Assembly (NCBI GenBank): GCA_964641545.1
Contig: CAZXLT010000003.1
Location: 28,497 to 92,496, forward strand
DNA from: CAZXLT01 sp964641545
Lineage (GTDB): Bacteria; Patescibacteriota; Saccharimonadia; Saccharimonadales; AWTP1-31
Direction of reading: 5' to 3'
DNA length: 64,000 bases
The notes under the pieces were generated by a model, which was not told where the DNA came from, made no database searches, and saw only the letters and a program-made list of their open reading frames with translations. Each line of letters begins with the position of its first letter. The stretch's first letter is position 1. Shown in pieces: positions 24,714 to 33,904 of this stretch. The translations under genes were made by a program, and so were the position numbers.

Positions 24714-26966
24714 TTACTTCTTGTTACGTTTTAACTTTGTTCTGCTTGATGATTGGCTTGCCAGTAAATCTTGTAGATTTAGTCCGCGCGGCGACTGTCC
24801 TTGAACTTGTCCTACGCCAGAAGGAGTTGTATTGGTCATTGCACTTTGTAGATCAAACGCAGGTGCCGGAGGATTGGTGACGGTCTGTGGCGACGTCATG
24901 CCCGATTCGGCTTCTATCTCCATACTCACTTCCGAAGCAATAGGTACAGCGACTTGTTCCGGTGCAAGATGATGTGGCTGTGCTGCAGTGGCTTCTGTGA
25001 TTTGTTGACCAACTTCTGGCGAGATAATGGGTGGCGGAACTTTATCTTCTGCATCAATACCGAGAGTAGGCATGCCGGCAACAACAGACGGCTTAGTTTG
25101 CTCAGCCGCGCTTTCAACAAATTTGGACGGAAGCTGCTGTGGCTTATTGTATGCTTTCAGAGACTCAACTGCAACTTTGGATGTCGGCGAGGCGTCAAGG
25201 GTTCTTGCTTTAACACATGGCAGCATTGTCCCATCGCTGCTCAGGCGCAAAAAGCACTCTCGTGAGTTGAGTGCGGTCAACATTTGTACTCGAACGTCTG
25301 ACTGTTTAAGTCCTTTGGCCTTTTCGGCTTCGAGTATTTCCTTCGGAATCTCTATGGTCAAGTTTCCTTCAATGGCTCGAGCGTCTTCTTCGGAAACACG
25401 AAATACATAATAATTATAAACATTTGTAAAAATTGCTTCTTGCAATGTTTTTTCAATTTGCCCAAAGTATTGTTGTGTCAAGAAGACAAAAAGATTGTAT
25501 TTACGCGCTTCGGCCAAAATACTAGCCAGTGCCGGGTTCTGAACCACTGAAACTTCGTCAACTATCAAAATTATCTTTTCGTTGAATGCCTTAGCCTGGG
25601 CTAGCAGGAATATTTGCTGGATCAGCAACCCAGCAACCGTCTTTACAACCTTTTCTCCCATGCTCACTTTATTGAGTGAAAATACTGTCAGAAAATTATC
25701 GTTAATCAGTTTAGACAATGATGCACTTTGCTCGCCAGATTTTGCCAAACTAGGCTGCATCTGCATTTCGTCAACTAAACTGATGATAGGAACGATCGAT
25801 TCGTTATAATACTTGGTCCTTAGCTCATTAAAGTCAGCCCCAAAAAATTGGACTATGTTTGCCGGAACATAACTTTCAACGTGCTTGAGTAACTGGTTAC
25901 GAAACTCAATGTCCGTTACAAAGCGCTTGAGGTTCTCCAGAGACATTGCTTGCCCGGTCATTAATACAAACAAACTAAAGCGCATGAGTCGTTCTAGTTT
26001 TGGATTGAACTGGTCAGAAAGCAATGATTTGAATAGTGTTCCAGTCAGTTCAGTCGCCGCAGAAACATCAGTCCCAGCGCCCCCAAACAATTCTGTGGAC
26101 TGATCTTCACCTTTGAAATCCAGAATGGTTGTTTTAGGAATTCCAGCCAAGTCTTCTGCCAATGCTGCATGCGGATCCACGACGAGCACTCGATAGTTTT
26201 GCTGTAAGCCACCCGCTTTGCTAAGCCGGTCAATAAAGAGCGTAATTAATTTGGATTTACCGCTTCCGCTCGCGCCGATAATGAAGGAGTGTTTGTCAAA
26301 ATCGTATGCAGTAATTGGCAGATAGTAGTTTTTAGGCAGAAATGGGAAGGTATCGACCTCAAACACAGCATTGATATTGTCACTTTGCATAATATGTAGT
26401 GCTTTTTGAATATCCAAATACTTGGGTTGTTTGCGCCGCATATATTTTGTGTTGGTTACAAAATCTACCTGTAACAGGTGCGCAGGTAACGCAAATAAGT
26501 TTTTGCGAGAAACAGAATACTGTCCAGCGGCATTCTTAAAGAACATACGAAGCCGCACATGTGCCTGTTGTACATTTATTGTTCGAATATCAAATTCAGC
26601 ATGATCTAGTTCTTTGGCGCGCTTTACCTGGTACTTCTCTTTAAGATCAAGCATGTTGCCGCCCGCGACATACTGCACGAAACGTTCGGCAGAGTTGGCC
26701 TTCGGAATCTGTACAACTTCAGTAGCCACCGGTCTTAGCACCACGCCCTCCAGATTATTCGAAAGAAGACCAACGTCTTTATTTGTCCCTATAAAATAGC
26801 GAACTGTGCTTTTTTCTATTAGCACAATTAGCTTCCAGCTCTTCAAGAAACCGATGTACTGAGAAATTGCTAATACGATCTTCCGCCAGTCCTCTTGTGT
26901 TAACTGGTCTTTAAGAAGATACATTTCGAACCAATGCTCATAGCCGAGATGGCGCTGGTTTTGCAT
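24714..26966 (-). CDS. HerA/VirB4-like ATPase with disordered C-terminus
   Basis: The 750-aa protein has an N-terminal domain (about 1-190) of unknown fold, then a RecA-like motor with Walker A GASGSGKS (231-238) and Walker B KIILIVDEVSVV, followed by a motif-III-like FLTQQYFG. The last ~150 residues are Pro/Gln/Ala-rich and end in a basic tail (TKLKRNKK). The motor resembles the HerA/FtsK/VirB4 and TraM-type DNA-pumping or secretion ATPases. No relaxase or other secretion genes are adjacent. The start is ATG 26966, since TATAAT (26974-26979) overlaps the upstream ATG at 26975. Confidence 0.78.
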   Translation of the reverse strand: MQNQRHLGYEHWFEMYLLKDQLTQEDWRKIVLAISQYIGFLKSWKLIVLIEKSTVRYFIGTNKDVGLLSNNLEGVVLRPVATEVVQIPKANSAERFVQYVAGGNMLDLKEKYQVKRAKELDHAEFDIRTINVQQAHVRLRMFFKNAAGQYSVSRKNLFALPAHLLQVDFVTNTKYMRRKQPKYLDIQKALHIMQSDNINAVFEVDTFPFLPKNYYLPITAYDFDKHSFIIGASGSGKSKLITLFIDRLSKAGGLQQNYRVLVVDPHAALAEDLAGIPKTTILDFKGEDQSTELFGGAGTDVSAATELTGTLFKSLLSDQFNPKLERLMRFSLFVLMTGQAMSLENLKRFVTDIEFRNQLLKHVESYVPANIVQFFGADFNELRTKYYNESIVPIISLVDEMQMQPSLAKSGEQSASLSKLINDNFLTVFSLNKVSMGEKVVKTVAGLLIQQIFLLAQAKAFNEKIILIVDEVSVVQNPALASILAEARKYNLFVFLTQQYFGQIEKTLQEAIFTNVYNYYVFRVSEEDARAIEGNLTIEIPKEILEAEKAKGLKQSDVRVQMLTALNSRECFLRLSSDGTMLPCVKARTLDASPTSKVAVESLKAYNKPQQLPSKFVESAAEQTKPSVVAGMPTLGIDAEDKVPPPIISPEVGQQITEATAAQPHHLAPEQVAVPIASEVSMEIEAESGMTSPQTVTNPPAPAFDLQSAMTNTTPSGVGQVQGQSPRGLNLQDLLASQSSSRTKLKRNKK

Positions 26967-26973
26967 GATCTTC

Positions 26974-26979
26974 ATTATA
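26974..26979 (-). promoter_or_regulatory. -10 box (TATAAT) of the HerA/VirB4-like ATPase gene
   Basis: A consensus TATAAT ends 7 nt before ATG 26966. This excludes the longer start at 26975, which lies inside the box. Confidence 0.6.
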
Positions 26980-27062
26980 GCGCGTAAGAGTTACAAGCAA
27001 AAGCTTTACATTTTACCCAGCCAGGCATACCATAAGAATAATTATCACACAAGGATCCACGA

Positions 27063-28034
27063 ATGTCAGTCGCAACAAGTTTGCCAGCACAATCGCCTGA
27101 AGCATGGAGAGCAATTGAAATGCCTCCCGATCATTTTAATCCCTACGATGTTGAACTGCCTGGGATAGAAACGGTTAAGATCCATGGACGTGCCCGACTC
27201 GGCAGTATCTCAGTAGAATGGATGTTTGAGTCCCGTGCTGAGAATCTTGAAAAACCGCCACTGATATTTCCTTTCTTTTCGGGATTTGGAGGCATACAAT
27301 TTTCGTCAGAACCGTTCAGTAATGCCATGGCACAACTTGATATGGGCACCCTTACAATCGAACCGATCCGCAAAGACGATCGTTCAGCTTGCGAGCGATT
27401 ATTTGACCCACATGCTATACAGCTTGAGGCAATGGATATCGCGCTGGAAGGGCTTGCTGATGCAACAGGTATTCGACTGTCATCTGACGTCGATGGAACA
27501 AAAGCCGTTCCGCTTGGACATTCAATGGGCGGCGAGCCTGTAATAGCCTTCGCAGAAGAACACCTTAAAGAAACATACTTGGCGATCATGCTAGCTACAA
27601 TAGGGTACGGATCACCAGACGTCCGCTCAATCGCGAAAAATCTGACACGACCACGTAAAGTTGTTGCCGCTATCACTGAGGAGTTCGCACCCTTCTTACG
27701 AATACCTGAAGTACCAAAAAACGTTCAATCACTTGGCAAAGCGGCTGGATATTTCATACTCAATCCCCTGCGTACGGTCGGCGAAATAGGCTCTTGCCTC
27801 ACATCAGATCTTACGCAACGTAGCCAGACTCTCGACGAAAACGGTGTACCAGTTGTATATGGTCAGCCGGTGTATGACGTTCTTGTTCAAGGGCTTGAGG
27901 GTGCACGTAATGCGGTAACTGTTGTTAGTGAAATTGATAGAGCTGGGCATTTGTTTGTGCAGGCAAAGCCTAATCGTGCAGCATATTGGGTGCATAGCGC
28001 CATCAATACACCTGTTCTGGCTGACGTTGCTTAA
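27063..28034 (+). CDS. Alpha/beta-hydrolase fold protein
   Basis: The 323-aa protein has the nucleophile elbow GHSMGG (152-157, Ser 154 the probable nucleophile) and a late histidine in AGHLFVQ (about 305) that fits the catalytic triad. The acid residue is not assigned. The N-terminal PPLIFPFFSGFGG block may form the oxyanion hole. There is no signal peptide or membrane segment, so it is likely cytosolic; substrate unknown (ester, lipid or peptide). AAGGA lies 7 nt before ATG 27063. Its end overlaps the convergent uvrB by 4 nt. Confidence 0.82.
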   Translation: MSVATSLPAQSPEAWRAIEMPPDHFNPYDVELPGIETVKIHGRARLGSISVEWMFESRAENLEKPPLIFPFFSGFGGIQFSSEPFSNAMAQLDMGTLTIEPIRKDDRSACERLFDPHAIQLEAMDIALEGLADATGIRLSSDVDGTKAVPLGHSMGGEPVIAFAEEHLKETYLAIMLATIGYGSPDVRSIAKNLTRPRKVVAAITEEFAPFLRIPEVPKNVQSLGKAAGYFILNPLRTVGEIGSCLTSDLTQRSQTLDENGVPVVYGQPVYDVLVQGLEGARNAVTVVSEIDRAGHLFVQAKPNRAAYWVHSAINTPVLADVA

Positions 28035-29995
28035 AGTTTCTTTTTTATATCTTCAATAATGTCGCGCAGTTCTGCAGCTTTTTCGAATTCTAGGTTTGCT
28101 GCCGCCAAATCCATTTGGGCGGTCAAGTCGCTGATCAAGTGTCCGTATTCATCTTTTGGAATTTTCTTGAGGTCAAGCTTGGCTTTTTTTGCTTCTTCAG
28201 GAAGATCTTGGCGCAATCCCTTGTCAATTTGTGAATGGACGCCTTTTGGCGTAATGCCGTGTTTTGTATTATAAGCTTCTTGAATTTTACGACGTCTGTT
28301 TGTTTCATCTATAGTCCGTCGCATGCTTCCTGTTACGGCATCAGCATACATAATAACGCGCCCTTCCTGGTGCCGTGCTGCGCGCCCTACAGTTTGGATC
28401 AATGCTTGCTCACTTCTTAGAAATCCTTCTTTGTCGGCGTCAAGAATCGCTACTAGACTAACTTCTGGCAAATCGAGTCCTTCGCGTAACAGGTTGATGC
28501 CGACCACAACGTCGTAAATGCCCAAGCGCAAATCACGAAGGATATCAGTGCGATCGAGGGTATCTACATCGCTGTGTAAATAGGTAACCTTGATTTTTAG
28601 CTCTTGCAAATATTCAGTCAGGTCTTCGGCCATTCGTTTCGTAAGTGTCGTGATAAGCACGCGCTGTTGCTTGGCGACCGTATCCTTTATTTCAGCAATC
28701 AGGTCATCTACCTGTCCTTTGACTGGACGAATTTCGATTGGGGGATCCAGCAGTCCTGTTGGACGAATAACCTGCTGGGCTGGGTTTGGACTATGTGACA
28801 ACTCATACTCAGCGGGCGTTGCGCTGACGTAGATCACTTTATTGATGTGCTTTTCAAACTCCGTAAACGTCAGTGGACGATTATCAAGTGCACTCGGCAG
28901 GCGAAAGCCGTGCTCGACCAAAACTTCTTTGCGAGCACGATCGCCGTTGTACATGCCTCGAATTTGCGGCATAGTCATGTGACTTTCGTCAACAAACATC
29001 AGAAAGTCATCTGGGTAGTAATCAAGCAGTGTGGCCGGTTGTTCACCTGCCTCACGGTTAGTCAGATATCGACTATAGTTTTCAATACCTTTCACAAATC
29101 CAGTTTCTTCCATCATTTCAATATCAAAGTTTGTACGTTGTCCTAGACGTTGGGCTTCAAGCAGCTGACCATGTTTTTTAAAGTCAGCCAGGCGTTCGTC
29201 GAGTTCGCGTTTTATTTGTACAATTGCAGACTTCAGTTTTTCATAAGGAGTTACGTAGTGCGAGCTAGGAAATACCTTGATGTACTCTCTCGTCTGCAGA
29301 ACCTCGCCTGTCAATGGATCAATCTGGGTTATACGATCAACTTCATCGCCAAATAATTCAATTCGATATGCAAATTCTTCACCCGCGGGAAAAATGTCTA
29401 AAACATCGCCCCGTACACGAAATGTGCCCCTGTGAAAATCTACATCATTGCGTTGATATTGTATGTCAGTTAGCTGTCGCAGCAACTTATCGCGAACTCG
29501 GCGTTCGCCTGTTTTAACAGTAACGGCCAGACCGTCGTAGTCATCTACCGACCCAATACCATAAATACAGCTTACACTTGCTACTATAATCACATCACGA
29601 CGACTGAGCAGCGCATCGGTTGCCGCATGTCTGAGGCGATCAATTTCTTCGTTGATCTGACTATCTTTCTCAATATACGTGTCGCTTCGGGCTATGTAGG
29701 CTTCTGGTTGATAGTAGTCGAAGTAGCTTACAAAATAATGCACAGCGTTTTTTGGAAAGAATTTCTTAAACTCGCTGTAGAGCTGTGCAGCCAGCGTTTT
29801 ATTGTGACTTAGTATAAGTGTTGGTTTTTGAGCATTCTGAATGACATTTGCCATAGTAAAGGTCTTGCCAGAGCCAGTTACGCCAAGCAGTGTTTGCTCT
29901 TTTTCGTTTCGAGCAAGGCCTTCGCTTAACTGCTTAATTGCCGAAGGTTGATCACCGGTTGGCCTGTAATCGCTGATGAGCTCGAACTTTGCCAT
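28031..29995 (-). CDS. uvrB: Excinuclease ABC subunit B
   Basis: UvrB is the damage-verifying helicase of nucleotide excision repair, working with UvrA and UvrC. The 654-aa protein has Walker A GVTGSGKTFTMA, the beta-hairpin region (YYQPEAYIARSDTYIEKDSQ), Walker B DESHM, helicase motifs V and VI (GINLLREGLDLPEV, QTVGRAARH) and the C-terminal UVR domain that binds UvrC (about 615-650). I prefer the second ATG (29995): the TACAAT box ends 6 nt before it, and 3 nt before the first (29998). Confidence 0.97.
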   Translation of the reverse strand: MAKFELISDYRPTGDQPSAIKQLSEGLARNEKEQTLLGVTGSGKTFTMANVIQNAQKPTLILSHNKTLAAQLYSEFKKFFPKNAVHYFVSYFDYYQPEAYIARSDTYIEKDSQINEEIDRLRHAATDALLSRRDVIIVASVSCIYGIGSVDDYDGLAVTVKTGERRVRDKLLRQLTDIQYQRNDVDFHRGTFRVRGDVLDIFPAGEEFAYRIELFGDEVDRITQIDPLTGEVLQTREYIKVFPSSHYVTPYEKLKSAIVQIKRELDERLADFKKHGQLLEAQRLGQRTNFDIEMMEETGFVKGIENYSRYLTNREAGEQPATLLDYYPDDFLMFVDESHMTMPQIRGMYNGDRARKEVLVEHGFRLPSALDNRPLTFTEFEKHINKVIYVSATPAEYELSHSPNPAQQVIRPTGLLDPPIEIRPVKGQVDDLIAEIKDTVAKQQRVLITTLTKRMAEDLTEYLQELKIKVTYLHSDVDTLDRTDILRDLRLGIYDVVVGINLLREGLDLPEVSLVAILDADKEGFLRSEQALIQTVGRAARHQEGRVIMYADAVTGSMRRTIDETNRRRKIQEAYNTKHGITPKGVHSQIDKGLRQDLPEEAKKAKLDLKKIPKDEYGHLISDLTAQMDLAAANLEFEKAAELRDIIEDIKKKL

Positions 29996-30001
29996 CATTA
30001 T

Positions 30002-30007
30002 ATTGTA
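30002..30007 (-). promoter_or_regulatory. -10 box (TACAAT) of uvrB
   Basis: It ends 6 nt before ATG 29995, predicting leaderless mRNA starting at the second of two adjacent ATG codons. Confidence 0.5.
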
Positions 30008-30022
30008 GCAATATAGTGGTAT

Positions 30023-30586
30023 TTATCGGTAAAGTTTACTGTGCAGGCGATGCTGTTTATCCAAATGTGCTACCAATTTTTCAATAAGACGCTCTGGGTT
30101 CTCGTCGAAGATAACATCCTCGCTTTTGGCCCTGCCGGCTGCATGTAATATGTCCATGATCTCTGAGCTAACTCCCCCGGCACCCTGTAAAAAAGCAATT
30201 GGTGTTTCAGTTTCCATAGCGATAGTAAACTCATGCAGCGTGCCAAGTCGTCCTCCGATACTAATTACCGCATCGCTTGACTGGATCAACAGCGCATCCC
30301 GACCAACATAATGGAGACCGGTGTAGAGGATTGCGTCATAAGCTTGTGTAGGCAAACGATACTTTAGGACATGCTCTACTTTTGTAGCGGCTGGGCTTAT
30401 ACCCAAACTCATCAGCCCATGACTTTTTTTATAGGCTTCGGCGGCTTCATTTGGCAAACCTATAGTCGCGCCAGTCATGAGCGACTGCTTGGCCTGTGCT
30501 AGAGCTCTACCAACCGAGCGAGCGAGGATTCTTCCCTCTTCTGCACTTTCTCCTCTCGAAGCCCCTGAAACACAAATCTGATACAC
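30023..30586 (-). CDS. LOG/TIGR00725-like Rossmann-fold nucleotide-binding protein
   Basis: The 187-aa protein has the Rossmann opening VSGASRGES, a middle GGRLGTLHEFTIAME block that matches the PGGxGTxxE signature of the LOG (lonely guy)/lysine decarboxylase-like superfamily, and a C-terminal helical tail. Members include cytokinin-activating phosphoribohydrolases and molybdenum-cofactor carriers; which activity applies here is not clear, and the first signature Pro is missing (IGGRLGT). Translation begins at GTG 30586, sharing one base with the stop of the 413-aa gene, with AGGAG 8-12 nt upstream. Confidence 0.8.
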   Translation of the reverse strand: MYQICVSGASRGESAEEGRILARSVGRALAQAKQSLMTGATIGLPNEAAEAYKKSHGLMSLGISPAATKVEHVLKYRLPTQAYDAILYTGLHYVGRDALLIQSSDAVISIGGRLGTLHEFTIAMETETPIAFLQGAGGVSSEIMDILHAAGRAKSEDVIFDENPERLIEKLVAHLDKQHRLHSKLYR

Positions 30587-31827
30587 TACCTAACTCCTAA
30601 TAGTACTGGTTCGACCAATTCATCACTGAGTTGATCAAGCACCTTTTGCTCTAGTGCCTCTTGCGACATATAGCGAAGTAAAAGTTCGTTCCAGAGACTG
30701 TTTTGCGCATGATACGTAACGTGTTGACCATATTCAAGTCCATTACAATAGCTAATCGCGTTATCCAGCAAACTCATCGAGACGGGTCGTATGTTATCGT
30801 TTTTGTTTAACACAAAATCAAGACCGTCCCAAAATTTCAACGCAGGTTCAAGGCGATATATTAAATCTTCGGCTTTACGATACAATAAGTCCTCTTGTTG
30901 TACGTGAGGTTCAAAAACTTCGGGCTGGTGTCTTGACTTGCCGCCAAAATGACGACCAATCGTGCGCCAATGCAGTGGCTGCCCAGCTATGTACATGTCG
31001 CCAGTTTTGTCATGTAGCAGCGTGTCAACAATACTATCGCCAAAGTGCGGCTTTACCTGCTCAAGCTTAAAAAAGGCACTGTATAGCCTGATTTCAGCTA
31101 GATAATGCAAGATGAGCGGTACCAGCGTCACAAAGAGACCTTTCATGCGATCTAGCGGGAGTGGTAATACTAAAATAATGCCATACTCCTTTAGGTGACA
31201 CACGTTGTGGTGGTTTTGTAGCACGAAATCATCAACTAAACCTGACCATCTTGTTTGATCAAGATAGCGAATTTCGACGTCACGAACCTCAAAATCAGTT
31301 GGCTTAAGGTGTTTGTACTGTTTAATTAACCGGTGCTGCCAAGCTTGTGATTCAGCAAAACGAGTTGCGCACAGAAGCTCCCCAACATGCTCTCGTTTCA
31401 ACAGCGAATCAACCGAACGATATCCCAGGTGTTTCATTATCTTTTTCGGTGGCATCTTTTTTAATAGTTTTTTTGCCACGCTTGACTTCAATACCCAGGC
31501 ATGTCCAAATTGCGGCAGTCCTTGCAGTCCGCTTACAATTTTGGGTAAAACTTCAGAGACGCTGCGCGCATCTTGCGCTTTAAATATCTGGGCCAAGTAT
31601 TTATCATGAAGCGCAACTAGTGCCTGAAGTGCGTGGTACAGCTCTCTACCGGTTGTGTCGTTTGGGTCAAGTCCGAGCTCCTTCAGCTTTGCTTGTGTCG
31701 TTGCTGAAAGTTCTGCAATGAGTCGCACATCAACGCCCGGCAGACCAGCCGCGGACTCTAACCGTTGAATGAGCGCCGATAGATCAGTGTCGGGTTGCCC
31801 TAATAGCTCTGCTAAAACTCGTGCCAT
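30586..31827 (-). CDS. Conserved protein of unknown function (413 aa)
   Basis: I do not recognise this 413-aa soluble protein. It is mostly alpha-helical, with a lysine-rich segment (SVAKKLLKKMPPKKIMKHLGYRSVDSLL split by a turn, about 115-145), a beta-rich core with RDVEIRYLDQTRWSG, a hydrophobic stretch (IILVLPLPLDRMKGLFVTL, about 215-235) and a helical C-terminus. It has no signal peptide or clear catalytic motif. ATG 31827 has SD AAGGGG 4 nt upstream. It is the first gene before the LOG-like gene, joined by a one-base stop/start overlap, so the two are co-translated. Confidence 0.65.
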   Translation of the reverse strand: MARVLAELLGQPDTDLSALIQRLESAAGLPGVDVRLIAELSATTQAKLKELGLDPNDTTGRELYHALQALVALHDKYLAQIFKAQDARSVSEVLPKIVSGLQGLPQFGHAWVLKSSVAKKLLKKMPPKKIMKHLGYRSVDSLLKREHVGELLCATRFAESQAWQHRLIKQYKHLKPTDFEVRDVEIRYLDQTRWSGLVDDFVLQNHHNVCHLKEYGIILVLPLPLDRMKGLFVTLVPLILHYLAEIRLYSAFFKLEQVKPHFGDSIVDTLLHDKTGDMYIAGQPLHWRTIGRHFGGKSRHQPEVFEPHVQQEDLLYRKAEDLIYRLEPALKFWDGLDFVLNKNDNIRPVSMSLLDNAISYCNGLEYGQHVTYHAQNSLWNELLLRYMSQEALEQKVLDQLSDELVEPVLLGVR

Positions 31828-31868
31828 ATTCCCCTTAAGGTTACCATGTTCAATGTCTAAAAAATAGA

Positions 31869-32879
31869 CTATTTAAGGGGCTGGGGGCGGTACCAAGCAG
31901 GGCTGCTTTCGAGCAGTTTTTCAAGTTGTTTTACCGACAATAGACCCATTTGCGCACCAACGTGCTGCACGACACTCATAGAGTTGATTGGCGCCCACTG
32001 CAAAGCTCCTGCGATATCGCTGCCCTTAATAATTGCAGCTACAAATGTACTCGTAAACGCATCCCCCGCCCCTGTCCGCTCGTATGGCGGTGAAGGATCT
32101 GGATAAATTGGCATCTTCAGCCTTTGTTTGCCGTCAGAAGCATAGGCACCGTCATGACCATCACTAATAACCACAATTTTTGGTCCTAGCGCATGTAATC
32201 GATCAAACAAGTCATTCAAATTATCATAATCACCATCAGTAATCATGACCGCTTCTTCACGGTTAACAGCGACCAGCTCAGTCAACTTATACAACTTCTT
32301 TAGTCGTTTCGCGCCAGCTTGGATTTGAAATGTGCCCGGCTGAAACGCCAACTTAACATCTGAATGCCTATCAAGCCAATCGGCTAACTCATCTTGGAAA
32401 TCCATAGCATTTTTGCTGATAGAACTAAAATAAATCCACTTTGGGATCTCGTGCGGACGCAGATGCGGCCAATGATATCTGTACTCTTCGTGTTTTATAA
32501 GGATAGTTCGTTCATCCTTATACCACAACACATAGTGATAGTTGCTGAGTTTATCAGGATTTACATGCATAAGCCTGGTATCGACTTTGTTTTTATGCAA
32601 GCTTGCCAACATGTCACGACCATGCTGATCTCCGCCTACGTTCGCCATCAATGCGCTTTTTAGGCCGAGACGAGCAAAACTGACCGAAGCATTAGCGGCA
32701 TTTCCAACCGCCTCAATAACTTCAGCATGATCAAACGGCACCTTAACACCAAAAGGCATAGCAAGTAATTTATTATCGCCTTCTTTTACTACTTTTGCTT
32801 GCTCGTCTTGAAGCTTGATGAACGCATCGGTCACTATATCACCAACCGAAAGCACATCAATGTCTGATATATCCGTCAT
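31869..32879 (-). CDS. PfkB family carbohydrate kinase
   Basis: A 336-aa ribokinase/PfkB-fold sugar kinase that transfers phosphate from ATP to a sugar or nucleoside. The N-terminal GGNAANASVSFARLGL-like block reads as VGNAANASVSFARLG, and the C-terminal catalytic signature RTGAGDAFTSTF contains the anion hole and the catalytic Asp. Substrate cannot be read from sequence. I choose ATG 32879, not the GTG at 32885, because AAGGG lies 5 nt upstream. Its neighbour fba, and the pentose-phosphate genes beyond, suggest a fructose or ribose phosphate role. Confidence 0.88.
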   Translation of the reverse strand: MTDISDIDVLSVGDIVTDAFIKLQDEQAKVVKEGDNKLLAMPFGVKVPFDHAEVIEAVGNAANASVSFARLGLKSALMANVGGDQHGRDMLASLHKNKVDTRLMHVNPDKLSNYHYVLWYKDERTILIKHEEYRYHWPHLRPHEIPKWIYFSSISKNAMDFQDELADWLDRHSDVKLAFQPGTFQIQAGAKRLKKLYKLTELVAVNREEAVMITDGDYDNLNDLFDRLHALGPKIVVISDGHDGAYASDGKQRLKMPIYPDPSPPYERTGAGDAFTSTFVAAIIKGSDIAGALQWAPINSMSVVQHVGAQMGLLSVKQLEKLLESSPAWYRPQPLK

Positions 32880-32938
32880 CGCCACCCTTACGTTAACCCT
32901 AAGTTGTTACGCTTATATTGTGACATACGCCATCTTGT

Positions 32939-33853
32939 TCAGGCAAGCTTTGCCTTATTACTAGAATTGAACACGTCCAGTTTACTCTCTACCACAGCTT
33001 GCACAGCATCAATAACCTCATCCATTAACTTCACAACCGCGTACTCAGTTTTATTTTCTTTTAATACTTTTTCGAGCGTGTCGCGGTATGCAACGCGCAT
33101 GTCAGAATTAATGTTAATTTTACTCACACCAATCTGCACCGCGTCTTTAAAGTAGTGCCCCGGAGTACCACTACCCCCATGTAAACTAATGTTGCAGTCT
33201 ACTGCGGCACGGATGTCTTTTAGTAGTTCAAGGTCGAGTCGCTTAGGTACTGGATACTGCCCGTGCAGATTACCAATCGCAGCAGCAAAGGTATCTATGC
33301 CGGTTGCGTCCACAAAGGCTTTTGCCGATTCTGGGGTGCTGAAGGTTTTTTTAATCTCGCTGTAATTAAAGGCTTTGGTAAACTTATTAGAACCGCCGCC
33401 GAAGTAGTGAGGTTCGCTTTCAACCAAGGCCCCTGTTAGGCGCGCATATTCCACCACTTCTTTTGTCTGAGCAATAATTTCTTCTTCAGAGGCGTCATGG
33501 TTTTGCTGGCTAATATCAATGTGGATAAACTCAAATCCCGCGTCGATCCCAGCTTTAGCGGCCTCTACAGAAGGTGAGTGATCAAGATTGATATACATCT
33601 CTATCTTGTACTCAGCACGATAGTTATCAACCATGTCTCGTACATTCTCTAGCCCCAAAGCCTCAACCTCTCCGTGGCTTACTTCAACCATCAACGGAGC
33701 TTTCTTGGCAGCAGCAGCCCTTGCCACGGCAATAAGTGTTTCTTGGTTGTCTAGATTAAACGCACCAAGAGCAAAATGCTCCCGACGAGCCCGTTCCATG
33801 GCCCTACGTGCATTGCTGCAGTTTAATCTGATTTGTTCTAGGGATAAAGACAT
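32939..33853 (-). CDS. fba: Class II fructose-bisphosphate aldolase family protein
   Basis: The 304-aa enzyme is a zinc-dependent class II aldolase that interconverts fructose 1,6-bisphosphate and triose phosphates (or a tagatose or related bisphosphate). Visible are the NLDHS zinc block, EIHIDI-like FIHIDIS, AAIGNLHGQYP, and the phosphate-binding LHGGSGTPG and KININSD motifs. Precise sugar specificity is not certain, because the family includes KbaY/GatY. It lies 59 nt before the PfkB gene on the same strand, and may form a two-gene unit with it. Confidence 0.9.
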   Translation of the reverse strand: MSLSLEQIRLNCSNARRAMERARREHFALGAFNLDNQETLIAVARAAAAKKAPLMVEVSHGEVEALGLENVRDMVDNYRAEYKIEMYINLDHSPSVEAAKAGIDAGFEFIHIDISQQNHDASEEEIIAQTKEVVEYARLTGALVESEPHYFGGGSNKFTKAFNYSEIKKTFSTPESAKAFVDATGIDTFAAAIGNLHGQYPVPKRLDLELLKDIRAAVDCNISLHGGSGTPGHYFKDAVQIGVSKININSDMRVAYRDTLEKVLKENKTEYAVVKLMDEVIDAVQAVVESKLDVFNSSNKAKLA

Positions 33854-33904
33854 CAGCTGTTAATTTGCTTACGCTTAATAGTAGCATATAATTGAAGATG
33901 AATT

